The notes beneath the pieces were generated by a model. That model was not told where the DNA came from. It worked only from the letters and a program-made list of their open reading frames with translations, and did no database searches. Of a stretch of DNA of 64,000 nt, positions 33,151 to 44,900 are shown in pieces. Made by a program: the position numbers and the translations under genes. The DNA is taken from the NCBI GenBank assembly GCA_020746105.1, contig CM036617.1, positions 144,130,518 through 144,194,517 of the forward strand. Reading direction: 5' to 3'. The first letter of the stretch is position 1. Every line of letters begins with the position of its first letter. Source of the DNA: Trogon surrucura (Eukaryota; Chordata; Aves; Trogoniformes; Trogonidae).

Positions 33151-33989
33151 GCCATAAGCCTCATTTTCTCCAAAAAGGCTGTAGAGGAATTGTTATTAAC
33201 CTTTATGACAGTAACTCTTAAAGAATCAGTGAATATGCAGTCACACTGGGGCCAGAGGGTTATGGACAAGTTGCTCTGTTTACTGCATATTAGCAGCTTC
33301 CCAAAACATTATAGTCTCTAAGTGCATGGTGATATGGGAAGAAATTCAGCTTGTGCCAGAATTACTTCTTGTGCACAACTCCACCAAACTCAACGCAGGT
33401 GCAGTAGAGTGAGATTTCTTCCACTGTGTCTTTAAGACTACCATTAGTGCCTTTTAAGAATCATAGGAATTAAAGACAAACAAAGCTTTTTTTTATTATC
33501 TCTAGTGCTCTCTAATGCAGAGTGCATTAGCATGACAGCACATTCTGGATTAGAGGGTACGAAGCCTATGATGGAGAGGACAAACCTAAAGGAAGCTTCT
33601 GGGAAGTGAAGTATGGACCCCATTCCAACATTCAGTTTGAAATTCCACTTCCTGAGCCTTCAGGACACTCAGTAAGGAGAATATCTTGGATAGGAAACAG
33701 TATCTCAGTTGTGTCCATTTACATTTGATGACATAACACTATTTCCCTTTTACTTCCCAGCCTTCAGAACATGAGCAGAGAAGAAGGACTCTCTGTAGTA
33801 AGAACTGTCTAAAATTAAGTTTAGTTAAGGGATTGATTTTAGTAGAAGCAGTTAATTAGTAGTTAAGTAATAGGGGACTAAACATCTACATAATTCTTAA
33901 ACCATCCTGAAGAATGAAATATCAGATATCTGAAATTTAATGGTCAAACTCTATCATTTTATTTAGATGAGAAGTTTGAGAACACTGCA

Positions 33990-34936
33990 TGTCATGGTTC
34001 AAGCTGACTGGGTCAAAAAAAAAACAGAGTCTCCAGCTCACTCCTCCTCCCACCCCCATTTCCACAGGGATGTGGAGGGACACAATTCAACTAAAAATTC
34101 TCAAGGGTTTGAGATTGAGGATAGGGAGGGTAATGATCTACCATTTAACATGACAGGTAAAGAACTAGAGTGACTTCGGGAGAAAAACACAGATTTGATT
34201 CACCACCACCATTTACGAAGTAGGATAGTGAGAGGAGTACATCAACAAATACGATCCAATCTTAAACATACTGCCCTCTTCCCCCTCCCCTCCCATCTTC
34301 CTGGCTACCTCCTCCCGCCCATCAGTGCAGTCCATGTGGCCATTACTCATTGTCCATGGCAGCTCCTCCTTGAGAAAGAGGGCTTCTAGCAGCCTCTCGT
34401 TCCTGCCGCATGGTGCCCACCTCACAGGAGGCAATCCTCTTCCTTCTTGTGAGCCCCTCAGGGCCACAGGTCACTTCAGGCACGTCCTCCCTGATGCTCA
34501 GTCTCTCTCTCCTCTCGCATGGGGCTCTGCGCATACCGATGTATTCTGGACCTTCTCACCACCGTTGATTGCCTCAGCTGGCAGGCAATCACCTTCCTGC
34601 CATTTCAGCCACCATGGACTTCAGGGAAAGGTCTTGCTTTAGCAGCCCTCTTCTTCTCCTCTGGCACTCTTCTCCCCCCTCTTTCTTCTCAGGACAATGT
34701 TTCTTTGTTCTCCTTTCACCTCCCCTTCTTCCAACAGAAAAACTCTCCAACATTAAAGACACAACAGCTCGAAACGAGACAACCGAAAGAGAGAGGTAAA
34801 GCAATGGGGTCCCCTCTTAAATACCTTGATCACAAAGGTGCTGATTGGCCTGGCCCTGGCCAGAGGCAGGTCTGACTCCTACTTGTGAGTCTACCTCCAC
34901 TTTACAAAGAAGCCCACCAGACTCAAATGCATGACA
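33990..34936 (-). mobile_element. Solo LTR, avian ERVL-like, with 5-bp target duplication
   Basis: The ends form the TGTC...GACA inverted repeat (TGTCATGGTTCAAGC at 33990, TGCATGACA ending at 34936). The five bases outside both ends are identical (CTGCA at 33985-33989 and 34937-34941), the 5-bp target duplication typical of ERVL-like elements. Minus orientation is inferred from a TATA-like GGTATTTAAG (34816-34825 on the + strand) and from the similarity of the end GAACCATGACA to the end of the other LTR in this window. No internal region is present, so it is a solo LTR left by recombination. The intact target duplication suggests it is younger than the LTR at 6024. Confidence 0.75.
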
Positions 34937-36167
34937 CTGCAGTAATCTGAATTATCTAAATATAAACATACTGGCCTTTTCCGTCAAGTAATATTGAACT
35001 AAGAATGGATTTCCTACATAAAAAATTATTTCTAGACCTTTCTTCTGGTGGCCTGTTTCCTTTAAGCTTGACCTAGGCTTATTTAATTAATATGCACTCC
35101 CTTGTGTCTGAAACTATTTAATTGAAATGTTAAATAATAATTGGTATTTTGAAGACACAAGAGGTGGCAGCTTAAAAAAGAAAACTGCAGTACAATCAGA
35201 CTACTTGCATACTTATACAGGCATGACTGGCTATACTGAAATCATCGACTCTCTAGATGTGCATTTTCGGAACTGAGAAGTCATTAGCTTAGTGCAAACC
35301 AAAAGAACACATATATAGCCATGGTATGTAGGGGTTTTTTTTATATTTATCTCCTTTAAAGAAGATATGTTTACGTCAAGCTACACAGAAACTGTAAATT
35401 CAAGTAGTTCTTTTTCACTCCTGCTTGGAGTGAATAACATCTAGTGGAAGGAATAGCAAGTTTGCCAGTGATCCTAAATTGCGAGTGCTTTGAACAGCCT
35501 TGCAAGGGAGTCTGTGTGAGTACAGGTTTACCTCTGACTGTGGTGTCTCAAAAGTGCAGCCCATTTCTGATACTTAACTGGAAAGAAAGGAAGATAAATG
35601 AAAGCAGGCCAATGTCTGTTACTTGGACATTTACAATGTATTCTGCACATAGATGTGCCTATGATAATCTAGTCATCTGGACCACTCAGATCAGGTAATT
35701 GGCTGTTACTCAGGATTTAATACTGTGCTCCTAATTAGGCAGACTCCCTTACTGAGTATTTAACAAGCAGTGCGGTCCTTTATAAACCCTCTCAGTCCTT
35801 CCACTTTTGGCAGCATGTATAGCTTCTTCATCATTGCATTTAGACAAGAAACTGGAAACTCAAATGGTGAGGTCAGTTGGTGGACATGCAGCCAACCCTG
35901 AAGTTTGCAAAAGCCAAAGCAAAGGAGTGCAGAGAGGCTGAGAGAGCAAGTAGATGATTATTGGCTGTGAATCGGTGCTGGAACTAGAGCTGGTCATTGA
36001 TCTCTGTGCTGGAGGTACCTTGTCTTTGGAAACCATTTACAGCTTAATGAAGTTTTACTGGAATTTCTAGACCCGCTTTCCAGGTTGAACTCAAGATTCA
36101 CTCTACTGCTGTTCTCAGGGGAGATATATATGTGTAGCAAAGCTACGCATGTGTGCATGTATAAAAA

Positions 36168-36205
36168 TTTATGTATGTATATGCACATATATACACACAC
36201 ACACA
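36168..36205. repeat. Alternating purine-pyrimidine microsatellite
   Basis: ATGTATGTATATGCACATAT followed by (AC)n. Such alternating tracts are slippage-prone and can adopt left-handed DNA. Confidence 0.7.
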
Positions 36206-38880
36206 GCTTGTTTCTATTGATACTAATTCCTCCAGAATATTTACAGAATGAGAACATGTAAGGCCAGATGTAGTAAAGGTTTACAGGGTAGAATGAGGTC
36301 AGGCAGCATCTGAAGCAGAAGCCCCTGAGGCACTGTGGTACCATAGGCAAGCACTGTCAAATATGGAACTCACTCAGAACACAACATTTTCGTTCAGTCA
36401 GTTTGATTGGGGAAGATGAAAAGCTTTTGGGAGAACAGGAGTCTTCCAAATTCAGACTTTGAAATTACATTTCCATCAAAAAAACTTATGCTGCCTGAAA
36501 GTCCCTGACTGCCTCACCAGCTTACCAGTGTTAACCTCAGGTTCATGACACTGTTTCTGAAGGTTGGGAATCATAATGGAAATGAAATAATTTTTTTATA
36601 AATGAACTGCAGATTTTTTTTTTTCCTAGTCCTAGTTAAAAGGACTGGAAACTAAAAAAGGTCTTTAATTGACTGTGCAAAGATCTTGTGAGATATCCCA
36701 GGCTTAGTCTGAAAATACTGGAGAAACACTGTGTGTAACCTTTGGGAATGAATCCTTCACTTATTAATTATTTTCCTTGGAGTTTCCCTTGTGGCATCAT
36801 TATGTGCTTCATTAAAGTAAACTAAGTGTGAGTCTCCTTGAGAGATCAGAAAAGGAAGACTGGTGAGTCAATCTGCTGTACTGTTCAAGTGCTGCAGGAC
36901 CCTAATCTATTATTGATAGGAAACACAAGAATGATCATAACACTTAGGGGTCAGGTCCCCCCTTCCCCAAGCATTTCCTTCTTTAACATTTTACTAGCTT
37001 CCCTCTTAACACATGATTGTGGGTAACTAGATTCACCCTGTGTAGAGGGCATAGAAGATTGGCAGTAGGACACAATGACTGCCTTAAACTCGTGAAAGAA
37101 AAAAAAGAAAAGGATTCAATGAAATAAGGGGGAAATACGACTTCCAGATCCTAGCAATACATACATACACAAAAAAAAAAAAAAAAGAGAAAAAGAAGGG
37201 AGAGAGAAAGTTTTGCTATCACCATCTGTAACTGGATCCTTTTAGATTTTTCTTGAATTATTTGAAGATGATGATCACTGCAAAACTCTATAGGTTTCCT
37301 CTACACAGCTACCTCCTTCAATGTGTTTTCTTTTGAGATACAATGCAAGGTATTTCCACCACTGGTTGACTGTTTCAGCAATGCTGGAGAAACAGTCCTC
37401 AGTCACATGAACATTGCGGAAGGGCCGCATCTGTTCCTGCATTCCCTCTTCACCTGTTTCCATCACCACAAGGAAGGTGTGGAAGCAACTGCTCACATTT
37501 CCCAGTGCTTTCTTGTGGCAGAGAAGATGAGATCTCTTTCTTTTAACAGTGCAGCATATCTCATAGGGCAGTTCCTCCCAGACTGGAAAATTACTATACT
37601 ATGCTGTTGAACCTTCTTGTTTCCTTGGCAAGAAGGTGAAGGTATTGGAAAAAAGTGGCTGCGCTGCTAGGATTGCCAAGTAAGAAGACAAGAAGAGATA
37701 CTATGGGTATAGCGTCTCCCTGGATATATGAGAGCTGATGAATGTTGCATCTATTTCTTTTTCCTGGGGAAGGCAAAAGTCCTCACTGGAGAGACATGGT
37801 GCTTTGTCTTATAGTGGTAGTGGGGTTACCTGTGTGGGCAGATGGGTCTGCTACACTTAGGGCTTCTTCCTGATAGAAAACACTAATGCCTGAAGGATGA
37901 AACCATAGTTTTTAATAATCCCAATAAGCTTCCCAAAGAAACTATGGGTAAAGGTCAATCAATCCCATTTCAGGTATGGTGCCACTAGGGGGGGAAAGAG
38001 TATGAAACATTCGTATGTCAAAACAGTTTCTGTACCCGTTATTTTTTATCATTATTTTTTCACTGTGCTACTGCCTGTATGGGATTGACTTTCTGTATTT
38101 CCTACCTGCGACCAAGTAGGCCTCATTTTCTGTTATTGCTGTAGGCTGCTCTACAGCAGAGATAGTTTCCCAGGGGCAGTGGTAGTGAACAGGGTGTGTC
38201 ACGTAGCTTTCCACCCCGCCCCAGACCATGTAAATTGTCAATAAAAAAAGTGTGGAACACATCTAAAACTAAAAGGTTCGTGACATTAGTCCCTCAAGCT
38301 AAAACATGTAGGTATGAACTTAGATGTACCTTATGAGAATTTCACACCATTACATGTCCAAAAGTTCTTAGTGGAGAACGACCATTAGCCAGAAGTTTGT
38401 ATCTGTACCTGATGCCACTAAATTTGTTCACACCACACTAGAACTGAAACACAGTCCATTTCAGGACTAATTCTAAGCCATAAGCAAATGTGACTCAGTT
38501 TCTTTGTGAACATTTGGCTTCCATCTGGCACGAATGCTGCACCCAGAGAAGCAGGGCAGTAACTGAGGACACAGAGCTTGCTATGTCCTGAGGAGAGCTG
38601 AGCTAGCTGCAAAGCACACCCTTCCCGCCTCCTGACCCGGCAACTGAAGTGCAGAAGCACAAAAGCTGTTGGCCAAATAGGGTGGTGCAGAGCTAAGTGC
38701 AATGTTGTATCATTGTTCCCCCTTCCCCAGCAGTTCTCACAGGTAAGAAGTACCTGTGCTTCCTCCCCAGTTGTATGCACCCCTCTCTATGTATTGATGC
38801 TCAGCATATGAAGTTGAATAGTGTCTATTAACTGCAATATTTCCCAGTCTTTTAGGAAACTGCCTGCACAAACCCTGCTT

Positions 38881-38889
38881 TATATAAAA
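38881..38889 (+). promoter_or_regulatory. Candidate TATA box of ANO2
   Basis: TATATAAAA lies 66-74 bp before the inferred ANO2 start codon. An initiator-like TCTCAGGC lies about 28 bp downstream, giving an inferred start site near 38909-38911 and a 5' UTR of about 45 nt. The alternative is that CTGATTCTCAG (38900-38910) is a splice acceptor and an upstream exon exists. Confidence 0.45.
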
Positions 38890-38908
38890 ATACTTATCTC
38901 TGATTCTC

Positions 38909-41900
38909 AGGCTTTCCTCTGTCTTCCTTACACTCAACTCTGAATGGACAGAAGATGGCAAAATCAGCAAGAGACTCCTTTTCAGAGTGCAACAGCAAAT
39001 ACCTCACAGTTCCTCAAAACTGGACTTCCTTGTACAACAACAGAAGCAACGGAACTTCTGGAACACCGAGCTGTGTGGAGTCCTTCAGGAGTGCTGTGAG
39101 TAGAATTTTATGTTCATTGACTTACCTCTAGTGCCTCTGAGATGGGTAAGAGGCTTGAAGCAGAGTGAGCCTCTGCACTCCTCCTGCATGTTGGGCAAAT
39201 CCACGCTGTACTGGGAAAAGAGACTATGCAAGTACAGTGGTACTACAGCCTTAAGTAGTTCAGTAGGCTCTCTTAGCATAGAGCAAGAACTACTACTGTA
39301 GTAGTCTCACTAGCCTTTTCTTAATCATTTACTTTAGCTCAAGTCCTTTAGAGCAGGAATAGGTGTGTTGCTATTACCCCTAGTGTAGGAAACGATCTGC
39401 ACGTTGGTGACTAAATTGGCTACCCTTGTGCAAATCCTGAGCTAGCATGTGCCAAGGTATTAGTATCGGCTGGATTGGAAAATGAAAGTGCAGTGTGACT
39501 GCAGTCTTCAGAGCAGAGTTGTTAGAGGAGACATATCTTTGGATAGGTTTGTAGTGATATGTTGTCTATTAGAGGACTAGAATAAAATTGTCATGAAACG
39601 CAGATCCTGCCTTCCTGTTTTCTTGTTGCTTGGTGACTTGTCTTGGAAAGGTCAAGAAGCAATGAATGTGGTACTGAATAAGGTAATTTAAATCACCGAT
39701 TCTGACTTTTACAATGGCTGTGAGAGGGAAGAAGAGAAAGATCTTGATAGTTCCTTTAGGGACATTTTGGAAATAGTGACTTGTTTGTGTTTCCCCCTAA
39801 TAAGGTACCAGAGTGTCACATGGTGAGGAAAACAGTGCAAATTTAGGCCCAGAAAAAGTCCTTACTGAAATCTGTGGGAATTGTTATTTGTTTTCTTTGT
39901 AATAAACACCCCTAATAACAGGGATGGCATTTTTCTGCCAAGAGTGAGGAAAAGAATCAACACAGAGAGAGAGAGGGAGGAGTTGTGCCTCCTCATCCTA
40001 TTATTTTTCGTAACTCCAGCAACATCAAATGTTGCTATGGTGTTCTCTCAGGTGGCTGAAATGTGGCAGCATGATAATAAACAGGAAAATCTCTTAGTGA
40101 CTTTTCATGTTCTATAGCCTCCATGTTCCCTCTCCAGCGTTTTGTTTGTGTTTGTCATTTCTGCCCACACTCACCAGTAAGGGAGGAGAGGATGCTTAGA
40201 GCTCATCTTCTCTAGAGTCAGCTAATGCATTGCGTTGTGCCAGTGACCTGGTGGTGGTGACATCATTACTTCTGCGCTGTAGAGCGTAAGTCTCTCTGGA
40301 AGGGAGATCAGAAATCTGCAACGGGTTTTTCTTCACTATGAGAGAGATGGATCCAGAAGGTTTGCATGGACTACCTGTGAGTACTACATGAAAATATATC
40401 TAACTAGGAAATGGGGAATTGCGGTAAAATGCTGTGTCCCAAGCACTTTTACATTCTGTCAGAATGTAGTGCTGAGTGTAAATTTAGATATGCCTAAAGG
40501 AACTACACATGCACTTTACACGTGAAATGTGTGATAAGTGTAATCTGTAGAGCAGATTATTTGGTTATTATTTCATGAAAGAATGAAGGATGCACCATGC
40601 ATATAAAACCAAGATTTATTTAGTGATATGGTGACTGAAAGCTACTGTGTGGGAAACTAAGTGAAGCAAAGTACTAAAAAACAAGAATTTGGGACATGTT
40701 TTGATATATAATAGTATGCACATCTATATAATACCTTCAAAAATTTGTTTTGTGATAACAAATGAGAAAATTTCTGTACAGCATACTTGCTTAACTTTGC
40801 ATTCTGAGCTACCATTGTGTGTAAAGGAAGGGGAGGTAAGGAGAAAGAAATCTATAACTGATACCTGTCAAGATTTTGCTTATATAGCCTCCTGTAAGAA
40901 CCATAAATGTATGGAATTAGATTATGAGCTGATTGCTTTGGATCAGATTGACCCTATTTGTTTGCTTGTGTCTTGTTCCCCAGACACTGGAGGACTGGTG
41001 TCACTCTTGTAGAGGACACTGTAGAGAGCTCTGTGAAGGGTTTAAAACTGCGGTGTTTAGCTTTGCTCCACAGCTCGTCCTTCTTCGTATTCCAGTCTGT
41101 AAACTGATCCTTATTCTCACTTCTCCATCCCATTTGAAAATGTGTCTTATGTGATCTGGGTACACACAGGACAGAGATAAAGCGTTGGTGTGTGCCTCTG
41201 TACCTGCTGATAAGGTAGGTAATTCACACATTGGAATAAGGCCACTACCTTTAGCCACTCTGATTTTTTTACGGTCAGAGAAAGTCAATGTGATTTATTC
41301 TGGTGTGCTTGGTGAATGTCTGTAGGTTTTACCCAACCCTGTCTGACCTCCAGTTTTGACTCTGAGCAGCTTGTGTGGAGGAAGCCAAAAAGCTCAAGAA
41401 GGTCATATTTCATGTCTGTGAGACTCCTCTTTCTCTCCTAGGTTATAAACAATTACATGGATGGGACACAAGGAAGGGCTGTGGACAAAGTGTCCCCAGG
41501 CGGCATGCACTTCAGGGACAGCAAAAGAAAGGTTGACTACGTGTTAGCCTACCACTACCGAAAACGTTTGGCTCGACAGCTGCCCGGTGTGAGCTCACCG
41601 GAGCCGATGCGCAGATCTGCCTCCTTGGCCCTGGTTTCGAACGGAGGGACCGGGAAGGGCTGTGCCGAACCGCAGCAGCAGGATGGAGGCCACCATGCCC
41701 TGCAAGAGTGGTCGGGGCCACCGGAGCCGGAGGTGATGGAGCTCGGCCCGCTGGACACCCTGGAGGAGGAGAAGCGGCTGCAGCGGGAGGAGTATGAACG
41801 TAACCTGGTGGAAGCAGGGCTGGAGATAGAGAAGGATCCTGAGGTGAGAGGCGGGGAGAGTTGCTCCTCACGCACGGGTGATAGCCACTTCGGTGGAGTT

Positions 41901-44900
41901 GTTTAGTGCAGGATGTAACGTGGCTGGGCCTGTGCTCCCTGCTGGCGGGGAGGTCAGGAGCCCAGCTGTGGCTGTGTGTTAGGGTCCACCCCGGCCTACC
42001 TTCATTCCTGCCCCACACTATTGTTAACTGAGAGGCAAAAAACACCCGTGCCATCTCTTAAAAATAAGACATGCTGTGTCCCTTCTAACACAGCCTCGCT
42101 GCCTCCTGCACTGCTGCTTTCTGCAGCTGCGGTGTGTGTACCTTGTCCTGGTGTCTTGACCAGCTTGAGGAGTTAATCCTGAGCACATCTTGTTACTGCT
42201 GCACAGTAATACAGTACTGAATTGGGTCAAATGCTACTGCCAGTTAGGGATTTGCAGAAATGTGTTGTACAAGCTGTTTTATACATGCCTAAAATATGGC
42301 GTGGATCTAAGAAGATAGCGAGGGTACTGCTCAGTTCTTACTGCCTGGGAAATACATGGTTATTACTGTTTAATACTCTTTTTCTACACTACTGAGTAGC
42401 TTTTTTAATCTTTCTTTGGTAGAAATCATAACTCTTTATCTAATGTTCTTATGGCATGCAGTGAACACACTTTTCTTACCAAAAAAAAAACCCGAAACAC
42501 TTTTTAGTTTAATGTTGTTAAAATGAAGAAAGGCTCTCAGGTAAATTGTGAGAATATAAAGTGCTGTTAAAACATTTTGTATTTCCTTAAAATAAGTTGG
42601 TGTGACTTTAGGGTGACTCTGAGCTTTCTTACCAGCCATACATAAGTTATGTGTAATTCCTTAATTCCACCCACAAAATGAATAGCTCCTACGCTGCAAC
42701 AGGAGAACCTCCCAGCCTTTAATGTATTTGTTTTCACCGCGCGTGTGTGACATTGGGTAGTGCTATGGTCATGTCAGCTGGGAGCTGTGATTACTTGACT
42801 GTGGCCAGTGGGTCAATTGAGCACAGGTCTTCTAAATCCCATACTGATACACTGAATGCTGTGCTGTCCCTCTGGACCTCTTTGAAAGCCATGGATATTT
42901 GTATCTGTTGAAGGAAAGTCCCTGCTGGGCTCTAGTTTGAGGTGCTCTATCATTTTTGACACCAAATTTGAGAAACTTAGGGCTTCTTTTCAGAGGTGCT
43001 GAGAACTTACAGCTCATATTGCTTTCAGTGCAACCAGTCAACACTTCTAAAATGTGGCCCAAATCACAGATTGCATCAGAAAATTTGAGTCTAGATGACT
43101 TGGCATAGCACAAGCACGCTAAACCACTGGCAGGAATAGAAAGAAATAGAAAGGCCTTTTGACTCTTAAGATTTTCCTTGCTCAGTTTGCTGAGTTGCAG
43201 GTGGCTATGGGTTGTATTTCACTGTACAGCCTGGCTGAGCCATCCTTGCACTGAACAGAAAAAAGTGATCTCAGGTCCTGATTATTTTGTGCTAAGCACT
43301 GGGTTTAAGGTTCAATACTGTTAACACATGACTATCTTACTGCTATGATTTTTGTAACCAAATTGTATAAAACCCATGAGAACAGCTTTTTTTTGGAGGC
43401 TTCTTTCAGTTCTGAATTTCATCAGAGCCTGAAAAGTCTAGTAGGAGATTTGGATTTAATTATTCGACTCATTAGTTATCTGAAGTCCAGCTGGATTCAT
43501 GTTCTGACTTGGACCTCTTCCAAGTGATGATGTGCACTCTTAAATAGTATAGAAAGTAATAAATGATGTCACAGAGAGCTGATCAAGCAAAACTTTTTGT
43601 CATGGTTTTGCTTCTTAAGAGGAAAAAGCTTTTTGCAAATGAACTGGAAAATTCTGGGGAAATTATTTGGTGACCAGTTCTTTTATTGGAAAAAAATTTC
43701 TCTTGAAAATTACAAAGATGCAATCCCATCACATCTATAACTGTGCATATGTATCTATGTAGTCACTCCTGCCTCCCACCCCACAGGTGGTCAAATCAAA
43801 AGTGGAAAGTTTTTTTCCTTCCAGAATCTTTTGAGAAATTTGAAGACACTATGCATTATTCTTTTTCCTCCCTGCCTGAGACATGTGGCTTTTACATCCT
43901 TTTCTTTTTCTCACTTCACTATTTTTTCCCCTATTGTTAGTTAGCTCCCAATAAAACATACTGAAACTGCTGTCTGTGATCTTGCTGTGAATTTCATAGA
44001 ACATGCTGTTCAGGCACATGTGAGGGGTACAGCTGGCCTTATATGCTGATTAAAATTGTACAGTGAGCTGATATGAGAACAACTTCTAATTTTAATCCTT
44101 GGAAAAATATATGTCTACAGGTTCATTAAACTCAGAGCAGTCTTAAGCACAACACACTGTAATTTTGGTGCATAGTGCAGTGGACTATTAATTACTACAT
44201 TTCTAGTGCTTTATGCTGAACATGCACGTTTGAGATTTCTCTTTATTTCAGTGATAGTATAACAGATGGATCTCTTTTCATACAGCATTATTGGAAGTTG
44301 AGCCATATTCTCTAATACTTATTTCTTTGAGGTTTCTCTTTATTTCAGTGATAGTATAACAGATGGATCTTTTTTTCATACAGTATTATTGGAAGTTGAG
44401 ACATATTCTCTAATACTTATTTCACTCTTGCCATGTGTTCTGGACTCCATTCTAAGATGAGTCTGATCTCCTGCTTGGAAAGCTGGATGCAAAGGTAACT
44501 CAAAAGAGTTGTCTGTACTGCAGCTCCTGTATGAGGGATTCTAATTTTGGACTCTGGGGTTAGAGCAGGTCTTCATTTCTCTACCTTATGTTACCTGCAT
44601 GGAGTCTTGGAAAGAAAAATACTCATTTAAGAACAATAAAATATCCTGAACATGATCTCTTTCCTGAAACAGTGTTTACCTGAAGTGAAACCAATAGAAA
44701 GGAGAGCAAAAGGGTGTCTGCTATGACTGTAGTTTTTAATGAACATATCTGCACTACCTTTTCTAGATGACCTATAGTAGCTATACAGCAAAAATATTAC
44801 CTTTGGTAGGGCTTGTGTAATTCTAGTTCTTGTTAACCTCATTGCTTGAACAAAAAACCAAACAGGTGACCAACTACTCTCCCCCAAAAAAAAGAGATCA

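Larger units (their letters stand above)
25964..38880. other. VWF-ANO2 intergenic region
   Basis: About 13 kb lie between the VWF poly(A) site and the ANO2 TATA box. Supported contents are a tRNA/CR1 SINE (26891-27085), an old CR1 (28206-28405), a solo LTR (33990-34936), a GC-rich block (about 32600-33150) and simple repeats near 31375, 31517, 32220, 36170 and 37170. The open frames here are short, lack domains and show no splice context. Confidence 0.7.

Noticed and set aside
38944-39098. Alternative ATG at 38944 for the ANO2 first exon
   Set aside because: Its frame runs to a stop at the splice donor and cannot join VINNY in exon 2. The frame from 38955 joins in phase 0 and gives ESFRSA-VINNY.
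41512-42054. 180-codon open frame on the minus strand across ANO2 exon 2
   Set aside because: It is the antisense shadow of a GC-rich coding exon, in which stop codons are rare. It has a P/S/R-rich composition without a domain.
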